Shown here: piece after piece, positions 15,961 to 25,067 of the stretch
Position numbering within the stretch: position 1 is the stretch's first letter
Layout of the letters: each line of letters begins with the position of its first letter
Assembly (NCBI RefSeq): GCF_000236785.1
Contig: NZ_AGUF01000058.1
Coordinates: 42,745 to 106,744 of the forward strand
Reading direction: 5' to 3'
DNA from: Achromobacter arsenitoxydans SY8
GTDB lineage: Bacteria > Pseudomonadota > Gammaproteobacteria > Burkholderiales > Burkholderiaceae_B
Length of the DNA stretch: 64,000 bases
Made by a program: the position numbers and the translations under genes
The notes under the pieces: generated by a model
What the model saw: only the letters and a program-made list of their open reading frames with translations
Database searches by the model: none
What the model was told of the DNA's origin: nothing

Positions 15961-16447
15961 CTCCCCCGACCTGGAATCCCGCGCCGCGCCCGACGACCAT
16001 CACGCGCTGCGCCTGTGGCTGCGCATGCTGACCTGCGCCAATCTCATCGAAGGAGAGATCCGCAGCCGCCTGCGCAACGAATTCGACACCACCCTGCCCC
16101 GCTTCGACCTGATGGCGCAATTGCAGCGCGCGCCCAAGGGCATGAAGATGGGCGAGCTGTCGCGCCACATGATGGTCACCAACGGCAATATCACGGGCAT
16201 CACTGACCAGCTCGAAAAAGAGGGCCTGGTGGTCCGCACCAAGGTCGAATCCGACCGCCGCAGCTCGCTGATCAAACTGACCCCGCAGGGCAAGAAGAGC
16301 TTTGCACGCATGGCGCGCGCTCACGAATCCTGGGTCAAGTCCATGTTCGAAGACCTGCCCGAAGCCAGCCGCAACGCCCTGTTCCAGGCCCTGGGCGAGC
16401 TCAAGCTGCAGGTCGTGGCCACCCGGTCGGAATCCGCCCGGGACTGA
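15953..16447 (+). CDS. MarR family transcriptional regulator
   Basis: The 164-aa protein has the MarR winged-helix layout: helical dimerisation N-terminus, recognition helix region MGELSRHMMVTNGNITGITD, wing ESDRRSSLIKLTPQGKKSF, and a C-terminal dimerisation helix. MarR regulators of aromatic catabolism usually repress until an aromatic ligand or CoA ester binds. The gene overlaps the upstream hydrolase by eight bases and is followed by a hairpin terminator at 16454-16480. The two similar inverted repeats at 2029-2048 and 14867-14886 are its likely targets. Confidence 0.93.
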   Translation: MTDSPDLESRAAPDDHHALRLWLRMLTCANLIEGEIRSRLRNEFDTTLPRFDLMAQLQRAPKGMKMGELSRHMMVTNGNITGITDQLEKEGLVVRTKVESDRRSSLIKLTPQGKKSFARMARAHESWVKSMFEDLPEASRNALFQALGELKLQVVATRSESARD

Positions 16448-16453
16448 CGCCGG

Positions 16454-16480
16454 CGGGGCGCTGAAACCGGCGCCCCGTTT
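16454..16480 (+). terminator. Terminator after marR
   Basis: An 8-bp perfect stem CGGGGCGC (16454-16461) and GCGCCCCG (16470-16477) with an 8-base loop is followed by TTT. It starts six bases after the marR stop codon. Confidence 0.65.
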
Positions 16481-16497
16481 GGCGCATAATTGCCGCC

Positions 16498-17538
16498 ATG
16501 ATTCCGGTTTCCCTTCCTGGCGGTAATTTCTACGTACTGATGGCGGCCTCCCTGGCCTGCCTCTCTACGCTGCTGACCTGGCTGGCCGTGCTGGCCACGT
16601 CGCGCGGCGCGCGCGAGTGGCTGGGCGGCCACCGCCGCCGCGGCACCCTGATGATGGCCTTCCTGGCCGTCATCGGCGCCATTTTCCCCATCCAGCAGTT
16701 CAGCCTGTGGTTCTCGGCCCAGCGCGAAGCGCAGGCCGACGACAGCCGCAAGACGGTGCTGGCCCAGCCCACCAAGCTGGCGGGCGTGGAGATGCCTGCC
16801 GGCACCGTGCTCAGCCTGACCACGCCCGGCGAGCTGGCGTCGTTCGACAAGGCCGTTTTTCCCGAGGCCCACCCCGCTCCCATCCAGGGCATGCAGGCCA
16901 CCCGGCTGTTCCGCTACCCGGCGTCCAGCCGGCAGGCCGAAACGCTGTCCGCCGAGATCGCCCGCGACCAGGCGCTGGAGGGCTGGCTTTGCGCGCACGG
17001 CCACCGGGTCGAGTTCGTGGTCCAGGGCGGGCAACCCCATTTCGCCAGCTGCCACCTGGCCATCGGCAATACGCTGGACCAGCAGCCGGTGCCGGCGGGC
17101 GCCTGGCTCAAGGTCGAGCAGGCCGCCCGCGGCACGCCGCTGGACGCCGCCAGCGCCACCCCGCGCTGGCTGCTGCGCACGGAAGGCAGCGACGCCCTGA
17201 CCGTGGCGCGGATCCCCTTGCTGAAGGTGGACATGCAACTGGATGGCCAGCGCCGCATGGTCGGCTTCGAGGGCCTGATCGCCCGCGACACCGTGCTGGG
17301 CGACATGACCTATCCGCCCGGCACCCGCGTCCTGTCCGCCAACCCGCGCCTGCAAGGCGCGCAGACCGGCGACCTGCTGTTTTCGCCTTCGCGCGGACGC
17401 TCGGCGCGCCGGGCCGGCGGCGAAGACGTGCCCGCGGGCAAATCGGTGCTGCAGGCGCCGGACGGCACCGTGCGCAGCGTGCTCGGCAACCGGGAAGCCG
17501 GCGTGCTGGACGTGGCCGCGATGCGCATCGGCCCCTGA
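16498..17538 (+). CDS. Uncharacterised membrane-anchored protein
   Basis: The 346-aa protein is not assigned to a family I recognise. It has two hydrophobic segments near the N-terminus (about 10-33 and 48-68) separated by a basic loop with GHRRRG, then a soluble, probably extracytoplasmic domain of about 270 residues. That domain contains repeated turns of the form MPAGTVLSL and YPPGTRVLS and two cysteines (in LCAHGH and ASCHLA). It sits alone between the marR terminator and argJ on the same strand. No enzymatic motif is visible. Confidence 0.7.
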   Translation: MIPVSLPGGNFYVLMAASLACLSTLLTWLAVLATSRGAREWLGGHRRRGTLMMAFLAVIGAIFPIQQFSLWFSAQREAQADDSRKTVLAQPTKLAGVEMPAGTVLSLTTPGELASFDKAVFPEAHPAPIQGMQATRLFRYPASSRQAETLSAEIARDQALEGWLCAHGHRVEFVVQGGQPHFASCHLAIGNTLDQQPVPAGAWLKVEQAARGTPLDAASATPRWLLRTEGSDALTVARIPLLKVDMQLDGQRRMVGFEGLIARDTVLGDMTYPPGTRVLSANPRLQGAQTGDLLFSPSRGRSARRAGGEDVPAGKSVLQAPDGTVRSVLGNREAGVLDVAAMRIGP

Positions 17539-17646
17539 CGGCCCTGCCCGCCCCTCCACCCGAAAGCGGTGGGATAATACGAAGCTTTCCCGCGCGCCGC
17601 CTTGCCTGGCGGCGGTTCCGTCCCGCTCACACCAAGAGACGAAGTC

Positions 17647-18873
17647 ATGGCCGTTAATCTGCAGATCCCCTCCGAGTCCGAAATTTTTCCTGTTGCCGGC
17701 GTAGAAATCGGCGTCACCGAGGCCGGCATCCGCAAAGCCAACCGACGTGACCTGACGGTGTTCCGGCTGGCCGAAGGCGCCAGCGTGGCGGGCGTGTTCA
17801 CGCGCAACCGCTTCTGCGCCGCTCCCGTGCAGGTCTGCCAGGCCCACCTGGCCGCTGGCGGTCCGATCAGCGCGCTGGTGATCAACACGGGCAACGCCAA
17901 CGCCGGCACCGGCGAGGAAGGCCTGAAGAAGGCCAAGGACACCTGCGAGGCGCTGGGCAAGCTGCTGGGCGTGCCCGCCGCGCAGATCCTGCCGTTCTCC
18001 ACCGGCGTCATCCTGGAACCGCTGCCCCTGGACCGCCTGGTCGCGGGCCTGCCCGGCGCCATCGCCAACCTGGCCGCCGACCACTGGTCCAGCGCCGCCC
18101 ACGGCATCATGACCACCGACACGCTGCCGAAGATCTCGTCGGCCAAGGTGCAGATCGAGGGCAAGACCGTCACCTTCACCGGCATCAGCAAGGGCGCCGG
18201 CATGATCCGCCCCAACATGGCCACCATGCTGAGCTTCCTGGCCACCGACGCCGGCATCGCCCAGCCGCTGCTGCGCAAGCTGGCCGTGGAAATCGCCGAC
18301 GCCTCGTTCAACCGCATCACGGTGGACGGCGACACCTCCACCAATGACTCCTTCATCATCGCCGCCACCGGCAAGTCCGGCGTCAACGTCAACAGCGAGT
18401 CCGACGCCGCCTACGCGGCCGTGCGCGAGGCGCTGACGGCCGCCGCGCTGGACCTGGCGACCAAGATCGTGCGCGACGCCGAAGGCGCCACCAAGTTCAT
18501 GACCATCCGCGTCGAGGAAGCCGGCACCACCGAGGAAGCCCTGAAGGTCGCCTACGCCGTCGCGCATTCGCCGCTGGTCAAGACCGCCTTCTTCGCTTCG
18601 GACCCCAACCTGGGCCGCATCCTGGCCGCCGTGGGTTACGCCGGCATCGACGACCTGGACGTGTCCAACATCCGCCTGTGGCTGGACGACGTGCTGGTTG
18701 CCAAGGACGGCGGCCGCAACCCCGCCTACCAGGAAGCCGACGGCCAGCGCGTGATGAAGCAGGCCGAGATCTCGGTGCGCATCGCGCTGGGCCGCGGCCA
18801 GGTCAGCGACACCGTCTACACCTGCGACTTCTCGCACGAATACGTGTCGATCAACGCCGACTACCGTTCCTGA
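17647..18873 (+). CDS. argJ: Bifunctional glutamate N-acetyltransferase/amino-acid acetyltransferase ArgJ
   Basis: The 408-aa protein starts at [10 protein letters not shown] (17647); an upstream in-frame start adds 15 residues without family support. ArgJ recycles acetyl groups from N-acetylornithine to glutamate in the cyclic arginine pathway and may also use acetyl-CoA. It is made as a proenzyme that cuts itself at the conserved ATML motif, here A192/T193 (T193 is the nucleophile), after [10 protein letters not shown]. The [10 protein letters not shown] oxyanion region and the C-terminal [13 protein letters not shown] are intact. It is the first gene of a tight run with the DUF815 ATPase and Nudix genes. 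Confidence 0.97.
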   Translation: MAVNLQIPSESEIFPVAGVEIGVTEAGIRKANRRDLTVFRLAEGASVAGVFTRNRFCAAPVQVCQAHLAAGGPISALVINTGNANAGTGEEGLKKAKDTCEALGKLLGVPAAQILPFSTGVILEPLPLDRLVAGLPGAIANLAADHWSSAAHGIMTTDTLPKISSAKVQIEGKTVTFTGISKGAGMIRPNMATMLSFLATDAGIAQPLLRKLAVEIADASFNRITVDGDTSTNDSFIIAATGKSGVNVNSESDAAYAAVREALTAAALDLATKIVRDAEGATKFMTIRVEEAGTTEEALKVAYAVAHSPLVKTAFFASDPNLGRILAAVGYAGIDDLDVSNIRLWLDDVLVAKDGGRNPAYQEADGQRVMKQAEISVRIALGRGQVSDTVYTCDFSHEYVSINADYRS

Positions 18874-18878
18874 TCGAC

Positions 18879-19745
18879 ATGACGGCCAACGAGTTCACCA
18901 ACCTCATCCAGCGCGCCGAGCGCGTGCTGGCGCAGCTGGAGGCCTTCCTGCCTCCGGCCACGCCCGAGATCGACTGGACGGCCCACGCGTTCCGCTGGCG
19001 CAAGCGCGGCGCGCGCGGCTGGCTGGACGCCGTGCGCCATGTGGCGCGCATCGACCTCGAAGACCTGCAGCACATCGAGCGCCAGAAGGCCACCATCGAC
19101 CGCAACACGCTGCAGTTCCTTGAAAACAAGCCCGCCAACAACGTGCTGATGACCGGCGCCCGGGGCACCGGCAAGAGCTCGCTGGTCAAGGCCATGCTGG
19201 CCGCCTATGGCGACCGCGGACTGCGCCTGATCGAAGTCGACAAGTCCGACCTCGGCGACCTGGCCGACATCGTGGAGCTGGTCGCCTCGCGCCCGGAACG
19301 CTTCATCGTGTTCTGCGACGACCTGTCCTTCGAGGAAGGCGAAGCCGGCTACAAGGCGCTCAAGTCCGTGCTGGACGGCTCGGTGTCGGCCTCGGGCGAC
19401 AACGTGCTGATCTACGCCACGTCCAACCGGCGCCACCTGATGCCGGAATACTTGAGCGAGAATCTGCAGGCCAAGCACCAGCCCGACGGCGAGATCCATC
19501 CGGGCGAAACCGTCGAAGAAAAAATCTCGCTGTCCGAGCGCTTCGGCCTGTGGCTGTCGTTCTACCCGTTCAAGCAGGACGACTACCTGGACATCGTGCA
19601 CCACTGGCTGCGCGAACTGGGCTGCCCCGAAGCGCAGATCGAACCCTCGCGCACCGAGGCGCTGCAATGGACGATCGAACGCGGATCGCGGTCTGGCCGC
19701 GTGGCCTATCAGTTCGCACGCGACTGGGCGGCCCGCCATGTCTGA
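18879..19745 (+). CDS. DUF815 family AAA-type ATPase
   Basis: The 288-aa cytosolic protein has a P-loop GARGTGKSS and a Walker B-like FIVFCDDLSF, followed by the sensor-like VLIYATSNRRHL. This is the pattern of the DUF815 family of AAA ATPases, whose substrate is not established. An N-terminal region of about 85 residues precedes the ATPase core. The start at 18879 lies five bases after the argJ stop, and the end overlaps the next gene by eight bases. Conservation of the argJ-DUF815-Nudix order in related genomes is from memory. Confidence 0.88.
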   Translation: MTANEFTNLIQRAERVLAQLEAFLPPATPEIDWTAHAFRWRKRGARGWLDAVRHVARIDLEDLQHIERQKATIDRNTLQFLENKPANNVLMTGARGTGKSSLVKAMLAAYGDRGLRLIEVDKSDLGDLADIVELVASRPERFIVFCDDLSFEEGEAGYKALKSVLDGSVSASGDNVLIYATSNRRHLMPEYLSENLQAKHQPDGEIHPGETVEEKISLSERFGLWLSFYPFKQDDYLDIVHHWLRELGCPEAQIEPSRTEALQWTIERGSRSGRVAYQFARDWAARHV

Positions 19746-20700
19746 GAAGATCGTCGACGTCGCCGCTGGCCTGATCCTGCGTCCCGACGGCAAGCTGCTG
19801 CTGGGGCAGCGCCCCGAAGGCAAGCCGTGGTCGGGCTGGTGGGAACTTCCCGGCGGCAAGCTCGAACCCGGCGAGACCGTACTGGAAGCGCTGGCGCGAG
19901 AACTGCAGGAAGAAATCGGCATCCGCGTCACGCAATCGCGTCCCTGGGTCACCTATGTGCACGTCTATCCGCACACCACCGTGCGGCTGGCGTTCTGCCA
20001 CGTCACCGGCTGGGAAGGCGAACCGCAAAGCCTGGAGAACCAGCGCCTGGAATGGGTGGACCCGGCCAACGCGGCCTCGGTGGGCGACCTGCTGCCCGCC
20101 ACCCTCCCCCCGCTGCGCTGGCTGCAGCTGCCCACCACCTACGGCATCAGTTCCGTCGGCTCGCGCGCCGGCATCGCGCCGTTCCTGGGCCGGCTGGAAG
20201 CCGCGCTGGCGCGCGGCGTGAAGCTGGTGCAATTGCGCGAACCGCAATGGCCGGACGGCGTCGGCGCCAGTTCGCTGCACGAAGTCCTGCAGCAGGCCCT
20301 CAAGCGCTGCCGGGCGGCGGGCGCGCGCCTGCTGGTCAACAGCATCCACCCCGCCGCATGGTGGAAGGAAGCCGACGGCGTGCACCTGCGCACGGCGGAC
20401 GCGGCGCGGCTGACCGCCCGCCCCGACCTGCCCAAGACCGCACTGGTGGGCGTGTCCGCGCACGACAACGCCCAGGTCGTGCATGCCCGCGACCTCGGCG
20501 CGGATTTCGCGGTGCTGGGCCCGGTGCTGGATACGCCCAGCCACCCCGGCGCGCCGACGCTGGGCTGGGATGGTTTCGTGCAGGGCAACCGCGACGCGGG
20601 CATTCCGGTGTTCGCGCTGGGCGGGCAATCCACCCAGACCGTATCGCAGGCGCTGCGCCATGGCGCGCACGGCATTGCGGGAATACGCGGCATCCTCTGA
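19738..20700 (+). CDS. Nudix hydrolase fused to a ThiE-like domain
   Basis: The 320-aa protein joins a MutT-like Nudix domain (1-130) to a thiamine-phosphate-synthase-like TIM barrel (135-320). The Nudix box is complete: GGKLEPGETVLEAL followed by ARELQEEIGI, matching GX5EX7REUXEEXGU. MutT proteins hydrolyse oxidised dGTP. The barrel keeps QLRE, GVHL and GPV turns of ThiE, but the phosphate/pyrimidine-binding NDR motif reads LVNSIH, so real TMP synthase activity is doubtful. The gene overlaps the DUF815 gene by eight bases and is closed by the terminator at 20721. Confidence 0.9.
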   Translation: MSEKIVDVAAGLILRPDGKLLLGQRPEGKPWSGWWELPGGKLEPGETVLEALARELQEEIGIRVTQSRPWVTYVHVYPHTTVRLAFCHVTGWEGEPQSLENQRLEWVDPANAASVGDLLPATLPPLRWLQLPTTYGISSVGSRAGIAPFLGRLEAALARGVKLVQLREPQWPDGVGASSLHEVLQQALKRCRAAGARLLVNSIHPAAWWKEADGVHLRTADAARLTARPDLPKTALVGVSAHDNAQVVHARDLGADFAVLGPVLDTPSHPGAPTLGWDGFVQGNRDAGIPVFALGGQSTQTVSQALRHGAHGIAGIRGIL

Positions 20701-20720
20701 CCCTCCCGCTTCGGCAAGAC

Positions 20721-20751
20721 GAAACGGCCCATGCCCAGCATGGGCCGTTTC
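20721..20751 (+). terminator. Terminator after the argJ-Nudix operon
   Basis: A perfect 14-bp stem pairs GAAACGGCCCATGC (20721-20734) with GCATGGGCCGTTTC (20738-20751) across a CCA loop. The stem ends in A/T-rich pairs and is followed by ATTTCC, so it could work in either direction. Confidence 0.8.
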
Positions 20752-20881
20752 ATTTCCGGACCGGGAAATCGCGCATAGACCGAATCGGCGCGGCGATGCA
20801 CCCTTCTCCCCGGGCCCCCCGCAAGCCGGCGGGCCAACGTGGGCCTGGCGGGCAGGTTCATGGCATCAACCTGAGGAAAAC

Positions 20882-22300
20882 ATGTCTGAAATCGCATTTG
20901 CCACGCTGGGTGAACTGGCGACGGGCCTGGCCCAGGGCCAGTACAGCTCGGTGGAATTGACGCGCCATTTCCTGGACCGCATCGCCCAGGCCAACCCGGC
21001 GCTGGGCGCCTTCGTCAGCGTAGACAGCGCCGGCGCCCTGCGGCTGGCGGAAGCCGCCGACGCGCGCCGCCAGTCGGGCTACGGCCTGCTCAGCCCCCTG
21101 GACGGCGTGCCGGTGGCGGTCAAAGACTTATGCGACATCCAGGGGCAAATCACCACGGCGGGCTCCGAAGCCTGGCGCGACCGCCGCAGCGGCGTCACCG
21201 CCACCGCCGTCTCCCGCCTGCTCGACGCGGGCATGGTGATGCTGGGCAAGACCCACATGGTCGAATTCGCATTCGGCGGCTGGGGCACCAATCCTGTCAT
21301 GGGCACGCCGCGCAATCCCTGGGATTTGCAGCAGCCGCGCGTGCCCGGCGGATCGTCCAGCGGATCCGGCGTGGCCGTCGCCGCCGGCCTGGCGCCCGCC
21401 GCGCTGGGGTCGGACACGGGCGGCTCGGTACGGATTCCGGCCGCGCTGAATGGCGTGACCGGCCTGAAGACCTCGCGCGGACTGATCAGCCTTTACGGCG
21501 CGGTGGCGCTGTCGACCACCCTGGATACCCTGGGCCCGCTGACGCGCGACACCCGCGACGCGATGCTGCTGACCGCGCTGATGGCAGGCCCCGATGCGCA
21601 GGATCCCCTGACGCTGGGCGTGCCGGCCTTTCAATTCCGCGAACCCGCCCCCGGCGAGCAGCCGCTGCGCGGCGTGCGCATTGCCCTGATGCCGCTTTCC
21701 CAGCACCCCATCGCCGTAGACGCCGACGCGTTGTCCGCGCTGGACGACGCGCGCCGCGTGCTCGCCGGCCTGGGCGCCGAAGTGGCGGAGACGCCCTTCC
21801 CCTTCGACTTCCGCGAGATGATGCAGCGCAACGGCCAGATCATTGCGGCCGAGGCCTACGCCGTCCACCGCGGCTATATCGAAGACCCCGCGCAACCCAT
21901 TGGCCAATACGTGCGCGCCCGCGTGCTGTCGGGCAAAGACCTGTCGGCCGCCGACTACATCGCCGCCCTGCAGGCGCACGCCCAGGCGCGCCGGGACTGG
22001 CTGGACTGGATGAGCGACTTTGACGCGGTGCTGACGCCCAGCGCACCCTTCGGCGCGCGCCGCCTGGAAGAAGTCGACGAGGCGGCCACGCCGCTGGCCG
22101 CCTTCACGCGTGCGGGCAATTACGTCAACGCGTCCGGCCTTGCCCTGCCCGCCGGCTTCACCGCCAACGGACTGCCGCTGGGCGTGCAATTGCTGGGCAA
22201 GCCCGGCGCCGAAGGCGTGCTGGGCCGGATCGGCATGGCATTCCAGGCCGTGACCGACTGGCATCGCCAAAGTCCGGACCTGAAGGCGGTCGGGCTGTAG
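20882..22300 (+). CDS. Amidase signature family hydrolase
   Basis: The 472-aa enzyme starts at 20882 behind a good GAGGAAAA ribosome-binding site. The amidase-signature triad is complete: K81 (PVAVKD), cis-Ser in GGSSSGSG (158-162) and nucleophile S182 in SDTGGSVRIPA. It hydrolyses carboxamides to acid and ammonia; substrate specificity within this family cannot be read from sequence. It lies between two terminators, so it is probably a single-gene unit. It is adjacent to the D-amino-acid cluster and could supply acids or amino acids from amides to it. That connection is only positional. Confidence 0.88.
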   Translation: MSEIAFATLGELATGLAQGQYSSVELTRHFLDRIAQANPALGAFVSVDSAGALRLAEAADARRQSGYGLLSPLDGVPVAVKDLCDIQGQITTAGSEAWRDRRSGVTATAVSRLLDAGMVMLGKTHMVEFAFGGWGTNPVMGTPRNPWDLQQPRVPGGSSSGSGVAVAAGLAPAALGSDTGGSVRIPAALNGVTGLKTSRGLISLYGAVALSTTLDTLGPLTRDTRDAMLLTALMAGPDAQDPLTLGVPAFQFREPAPGEQPLRGVRIALMPLSQHPIAVDADALSALDDARRVLAGLGAEVAETPFPFDFREMMQRNGQIIAAEAYAVHRGYIEDPAQPIGQYVRARVLSGKDLSAADYIAALQAHAQARRDWLDWMSDFDAVLTPSAPFGARRLEEVDEAATPLAAFTRAGNYVNASGLALPAGFTANGLPLGVQLLGKPGAEGVLGRIGMAFQAVTDWHRQSPDLKAVGL

Positions 22301-22321
22301 GCCGGCCGCCGCGGTCAGACA

Positions 22322-22347
22322 GCGCGCGGCGCACGCCTGCCGCGCGC
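22322..22347 (+). terminator. Hairpin terminator after the amidase gene
   Basis: GCGCGCGGC (22322-22330) pairs with GCCGCGCGC (22339-22347) around an 8-base loop. It is followed by a pyrimidine-rich run ending CTTCTCATT. Confidence 0.5.
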
Positions 22348-22415
22348 GCTTCTCATTCCTAGGGAAACTCCCCTCTTGCTGCTGGCATTGCCAAGGGAAT
22401 ATCTTGAACGCCAAA

Positions 22416-22433
22416 TGTGACCACGTAGTCACA
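22416..22433. promoter_or_regulatory. TetR-like operator upstream of the ABC/D-amino-acid operon
   Basis: The near-perfect 18-bp palindrome TGTGACCACGTAGTCACA has arms GTGACC and AGTCAC four bases apart. The same arms and spacing occur at 32424-32445 at the other end of the cluster. The gap between TGTGA and TCACA is eight bases, so it is not a standard CRP site. It lies 54 bp before the first gene of the operon. Confidence 0.6.
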
Positions 22434-22486
22434 CGCCTCCGCTGCACCCTCTCTTTGTCGTCGTTTCAACTACAAGGAAGTCCAGC

Positions 22487-23941
22487 ATGCCCCAGCGTTC
22501 TCTCCTCGACAGCCAGACCTGCCGCCCCGGCCCGGAGTCTCCCGGCCAAGCCGATCCCGCCCGGCGCGATTTCCTGCTGCGCGGCGCCGCAGGCCTGGCC
22601 GGGGCAGCCGGCTTGGCGGCCGGCGGCTGGCCCCTGCGGGCGCTGGCCCAGGCGTCCCCGCCGTTGACGTTCGCATTTTGGCCCTGGGGCAGCGAAATCG
22701 TGCAGCAAGGCGCCGCGAGTTTCTCGCAGGACACCGGCGTCCCCGTGAACCTGTCGCCCATTCCCGGCGACTACGCTGCGGTGCTGGAAACTCAGCTTGC
22801 CGCCAAGGCCCCGCTGGACATGTTCTATGCACAGCGCGGACAGGCCTCGCGCTGGTACGCCGCCGGCTGGATCCGGCCCATCGACGACATGCCCGGCCTG
22901 GCCGACATCCAGAAGCAGATGTTCCCCGGCATCGTCGAGGACGCCAAGGCGACCGACGGCCGCTATCTGGGGCTGACCTATTACAACGGCGGGCCGTTCG
23001 CCCTGTTCCGCAACGAACAGATGCTGGGCGAGGCGGGTTTCGGCGGCACAGCCAACGCGGCCGACTATCCGCAGGACTGGGCCACCGTCGAAACGCAGGC
23101 GCGCGAAATCAAGAAGAAGGGTCTGGCAGAGCATCCCATGCTGATGCCCTGGTACAACGCGTGGACCGGCCTGCCCTGGGCGCTCATCGCCCAGTGCTTT
23201 GCCGAGGGCGAACGCTTCGTGGACGGCGAACTGCGCGCGACGTTCGGCGCCGACACGCCGCTGGCCAAGGTGCTGGCCGACTGGAAGCGCTGGTGGGACG
23301 ACGGGCTGGTGCAGCGCGCCGTGCTGACCTGGTCTGGCACCGAGACCTCCAGCTCGTGGATGAAGGGCCTGCACGCCTTCCACCTGAACATCGACTACTA
23401 CAGCTTCAATTACAACGACCCGGCCAAGAGCAAGATCGCCGCCTGGTCCAGCTACAACCCGGTCGTGCCGGGCGCCACACACGACACCGTGCTGGTGGGC
23501 CACGCGCTGCTGTGCATGTCCACCCGCAAGCGCAGCGACGCCGAGCAGGCGGCGCTTTGGGAGCTGGTCAAGCATTTCGGCTACCGGGACAAGGCGGGCC
23601 AGCTCACCACGCACAAGAACTGGATCGCAAAGGCCAACCTGGAAGTGCCGTTCCCGGAGCTTTACAGCGATCCGGCCAGCAAGTCCGCCATCATGAAATG
23701 GATGTATCCGGGCCATCCCGAACAGGTATACCAGTGGCTGTTCCAAGGCCGCGAAAAGGCCGTTGCGGCCAACATCCTGAAGGCGCCCTGGTATCAGGAA
23801 TGGGACACGGGCATGCACGAGATGATCGCCCAGGACCTGCTGATCAAGGGCTCCAAGACGCCCGCACAGGTGGCGACCGAACTGCGCGCCCGCTGGGACG
23901 CGCTCCACAAGAAGTACGCCAAGATCCTGAAGCGGAGCTGA
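22487..23941 (+). CDS. Extracellular solute-binding protein (family 1) of an ABC importer, Tat-exported
   Basis: The 484-aa precursor has a long Tat-type signal: twin arginine in ARRDFLLRG (residues 25-33), a hydrophobic Ala/Gly stretch and a likely cleavage after LAQA near residue 56. The mature protein resembles sugar/oligosaccharide-type binding proteins that open with LTFAFWPWG-like strands. A strong AAGGAAG ribosome-binding site precedes the ATG. It is the first gene of an operon with its ATPase (one base away) and two permeases. The family is usually linked to sugars, but the downstream deacylase and D-amino-acid dehydrogenase suggest an N-acyl-amino-acid or peptide-like solute. That is inference. 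Confidence 0.88.
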   Translation: MPQRSLLDSQTCRPGPESPGQADPARRDFLLRGAAGLAGAAGLAAGGWPLRALAQASPPLTFAFWPWGSEIVQQGAASFSQDTGVPVNLSPIPGDYAAVLETQLAAKAPLDMFYAQRGQASRWYAAGWIRPIDDMPGLADIQKQMFPGIVEDAKATDGRYLGLTYYNGGPFALFRNEQMLGEAGFGGTANAADYPQDWATVETQAREIKKKGLAEHPMLMPWYNAWTGLPWALIAQCFAEGERFVDGELRATFGADTPLAKVLADWKRWWDDGLVQRAVLTWSGTETSSSWMKGLHAFHLNIDYYSFNYNDPAKSKIAAWSSYNPVVPGATHDTVLVGHALLCMSTRKRSDAEQAALWELVKHFGYRDKAGQLTTHKNWIAKANLEVPFPELYSDPASKSAIMKWMYPGHPEQVYQWLFQGREKAVAANILKAPWYQEWDTGMHEMIAQDLLIKGSKTPAQVATELRARWDALHKKYAKILKRS

Positions 23942-23942
23942 T

Positions 23943-25067
23943 ATGGCCAGCGTCACCCTGCAAGGCATCCAGAAAGCCTATTCCCACTTCCAGGCCGTGC
24001 GCTCGCTGGACCTGAACATCCAGGACGGCGAATTCGTGGTGCTGCTGGGCCCGTCCGGCTGCGGCAAGACCACCACGCTGAACATGATCGCCGGCCTGGA
24101 CACCCCCACCGGCGGCGAGATCCGCATCGCCGACCGGCGCGTGGACCAGGTGCCGCCGCACCGGCGCAACGTGGCCATGGTGTTCCAGAGCATCGCGCTG
24201 TATCCGCACATGACCGTGCGCGAGAACATCGGCTTTCCGCTGCGCATGCAGAAGATGCCGGCGGCGCAGGTGCGCGCCCGGGTCGATCAGGCCGCCAGCC
24301 TGCTGCGCGTGGAATCCATGCTGGACAGAAAGCCCTATCAGCTGTCTGGCGGACAGCGCCAGCGCGTGGCTATCGGCCGGGCGGTGGTGCGCAACCCTGA
24401 CCTGTTCCTGTTCGACGAACCCTTGTCCAGCCTGGACGCCAAGCTGCGCACGGACATGCGGGTGGAGCTCAAGCGCCTGCACCGCACGCTGCAAGCCACC
24501 TTCATCTACGTCACGCACGATCAGGTCGAGGCGATGACGCTGGCCGACCGCATCGCGGTGATGTCCGGCGGCAACCTGCTGCAGTTCGCCGATCCCGACA
24601 CCATCTACCGCCGTCCCGCCAACATGGAAGTGGCCGACTTCATCGGCAATCCCGGCATGAACTTCCTACGCGGGACGCTGGAGGCGCACGAAGGCGCCCC
24701 CGTGCTGGCGACCCAAGCCGGCCGCTACGTGCTGCCGCCCGCGCTTGCCGCCGCGGCGCGCGGACTGCCCGCCGGCAGCGCTGCCGCGATCGGCATCCGG
24801 CCCGAAGCCATCAGCCTCGCGCCGCTGGCGGACGACGGCCTGCTGCTGCAAGGCCGGGTGTGGGCCGTGGAACCCGTGGGCTCCGACCAGTTCGTGGACG
24901 TCGTGGCGGGCGACGGCGACGACGGTCCGCGCCTGCGCGCCCGCCTGTCGCCCGAACGCCGCCATGAAGTCGGCGCGCCGATTTCCCTGGCGCTGCCTGC
25001 TGCGCGACTGTACTTGTTCGACGCCCAGGGATTGCGGGTGTACGGCGGCGAGGAGCCGCGATCATGA
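23943..25067 (+). CDS. ABC transporter ATP-binding protein, UgpC/MalK type
   Basis: The 374-aa ATPase has Walker A GPSGCGKTT, Q-loop VFQSIALYPHMTV, signature LSGGQRQR, Walker B LFLFDEPLSSLDAKLR and H-loop THDQ, followed by a C-terminal TOBE/OB-fold regulatory domain (about 240-374) typical of the MalK/UgpC group. It energises the two downstream permeases and overlaps the first by four bases (ATGA). The regulatory domain is diverged and rich in Ala/Gly, so no control by a PTS component can be inferred. Confidence 0.94.
   Translation: MASVTLQGIQKAYSHFQAVRSLDLNIQDGEFVVLLGPSGCGKTTTLNMIAGLDTPTGGEIRIADRRVDQVPPHRRNVAMVFQSIALYPHMTVRENIGFPLRMQKMPAAQVRARVDQAASLLRVESMLDRKPYQLSGGQRQRVAIGRAVVRNPDLFLFDEPLSSLDAKLRTDMRVELKRLHRTLQATFIYVTHDQVEAMTLADRIAVMSGGNLLQFADPDTIYRRPANMEVADFIGNPGMNFLRGTLEAHEGAPVLATQAGRYVLPPALAAAARGLPAGSAAAIGIRPEAISLAPLADDGLLLQGRVWAVEPVGSDQFVDVVAGDGDDGPRLRARLSPERRHEVGAPISLALPAARLYLFDAQGLRVYGGEEPRS

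Noticed and set aside
16321-18837. 838-codon minus-strand frame over argJ and the membrane-protein gene
   Set aside because: It is antisense to argJ, whose catalytic motifs are certain, and shows no protein-like pattern.
22416-22433. CRP-like site TGTGA/TCACA
   Set aside because: The gap is eight bases rather than six, and the same arms occur with identical spacing at 32424-32445, which fits a TetR-type site better.
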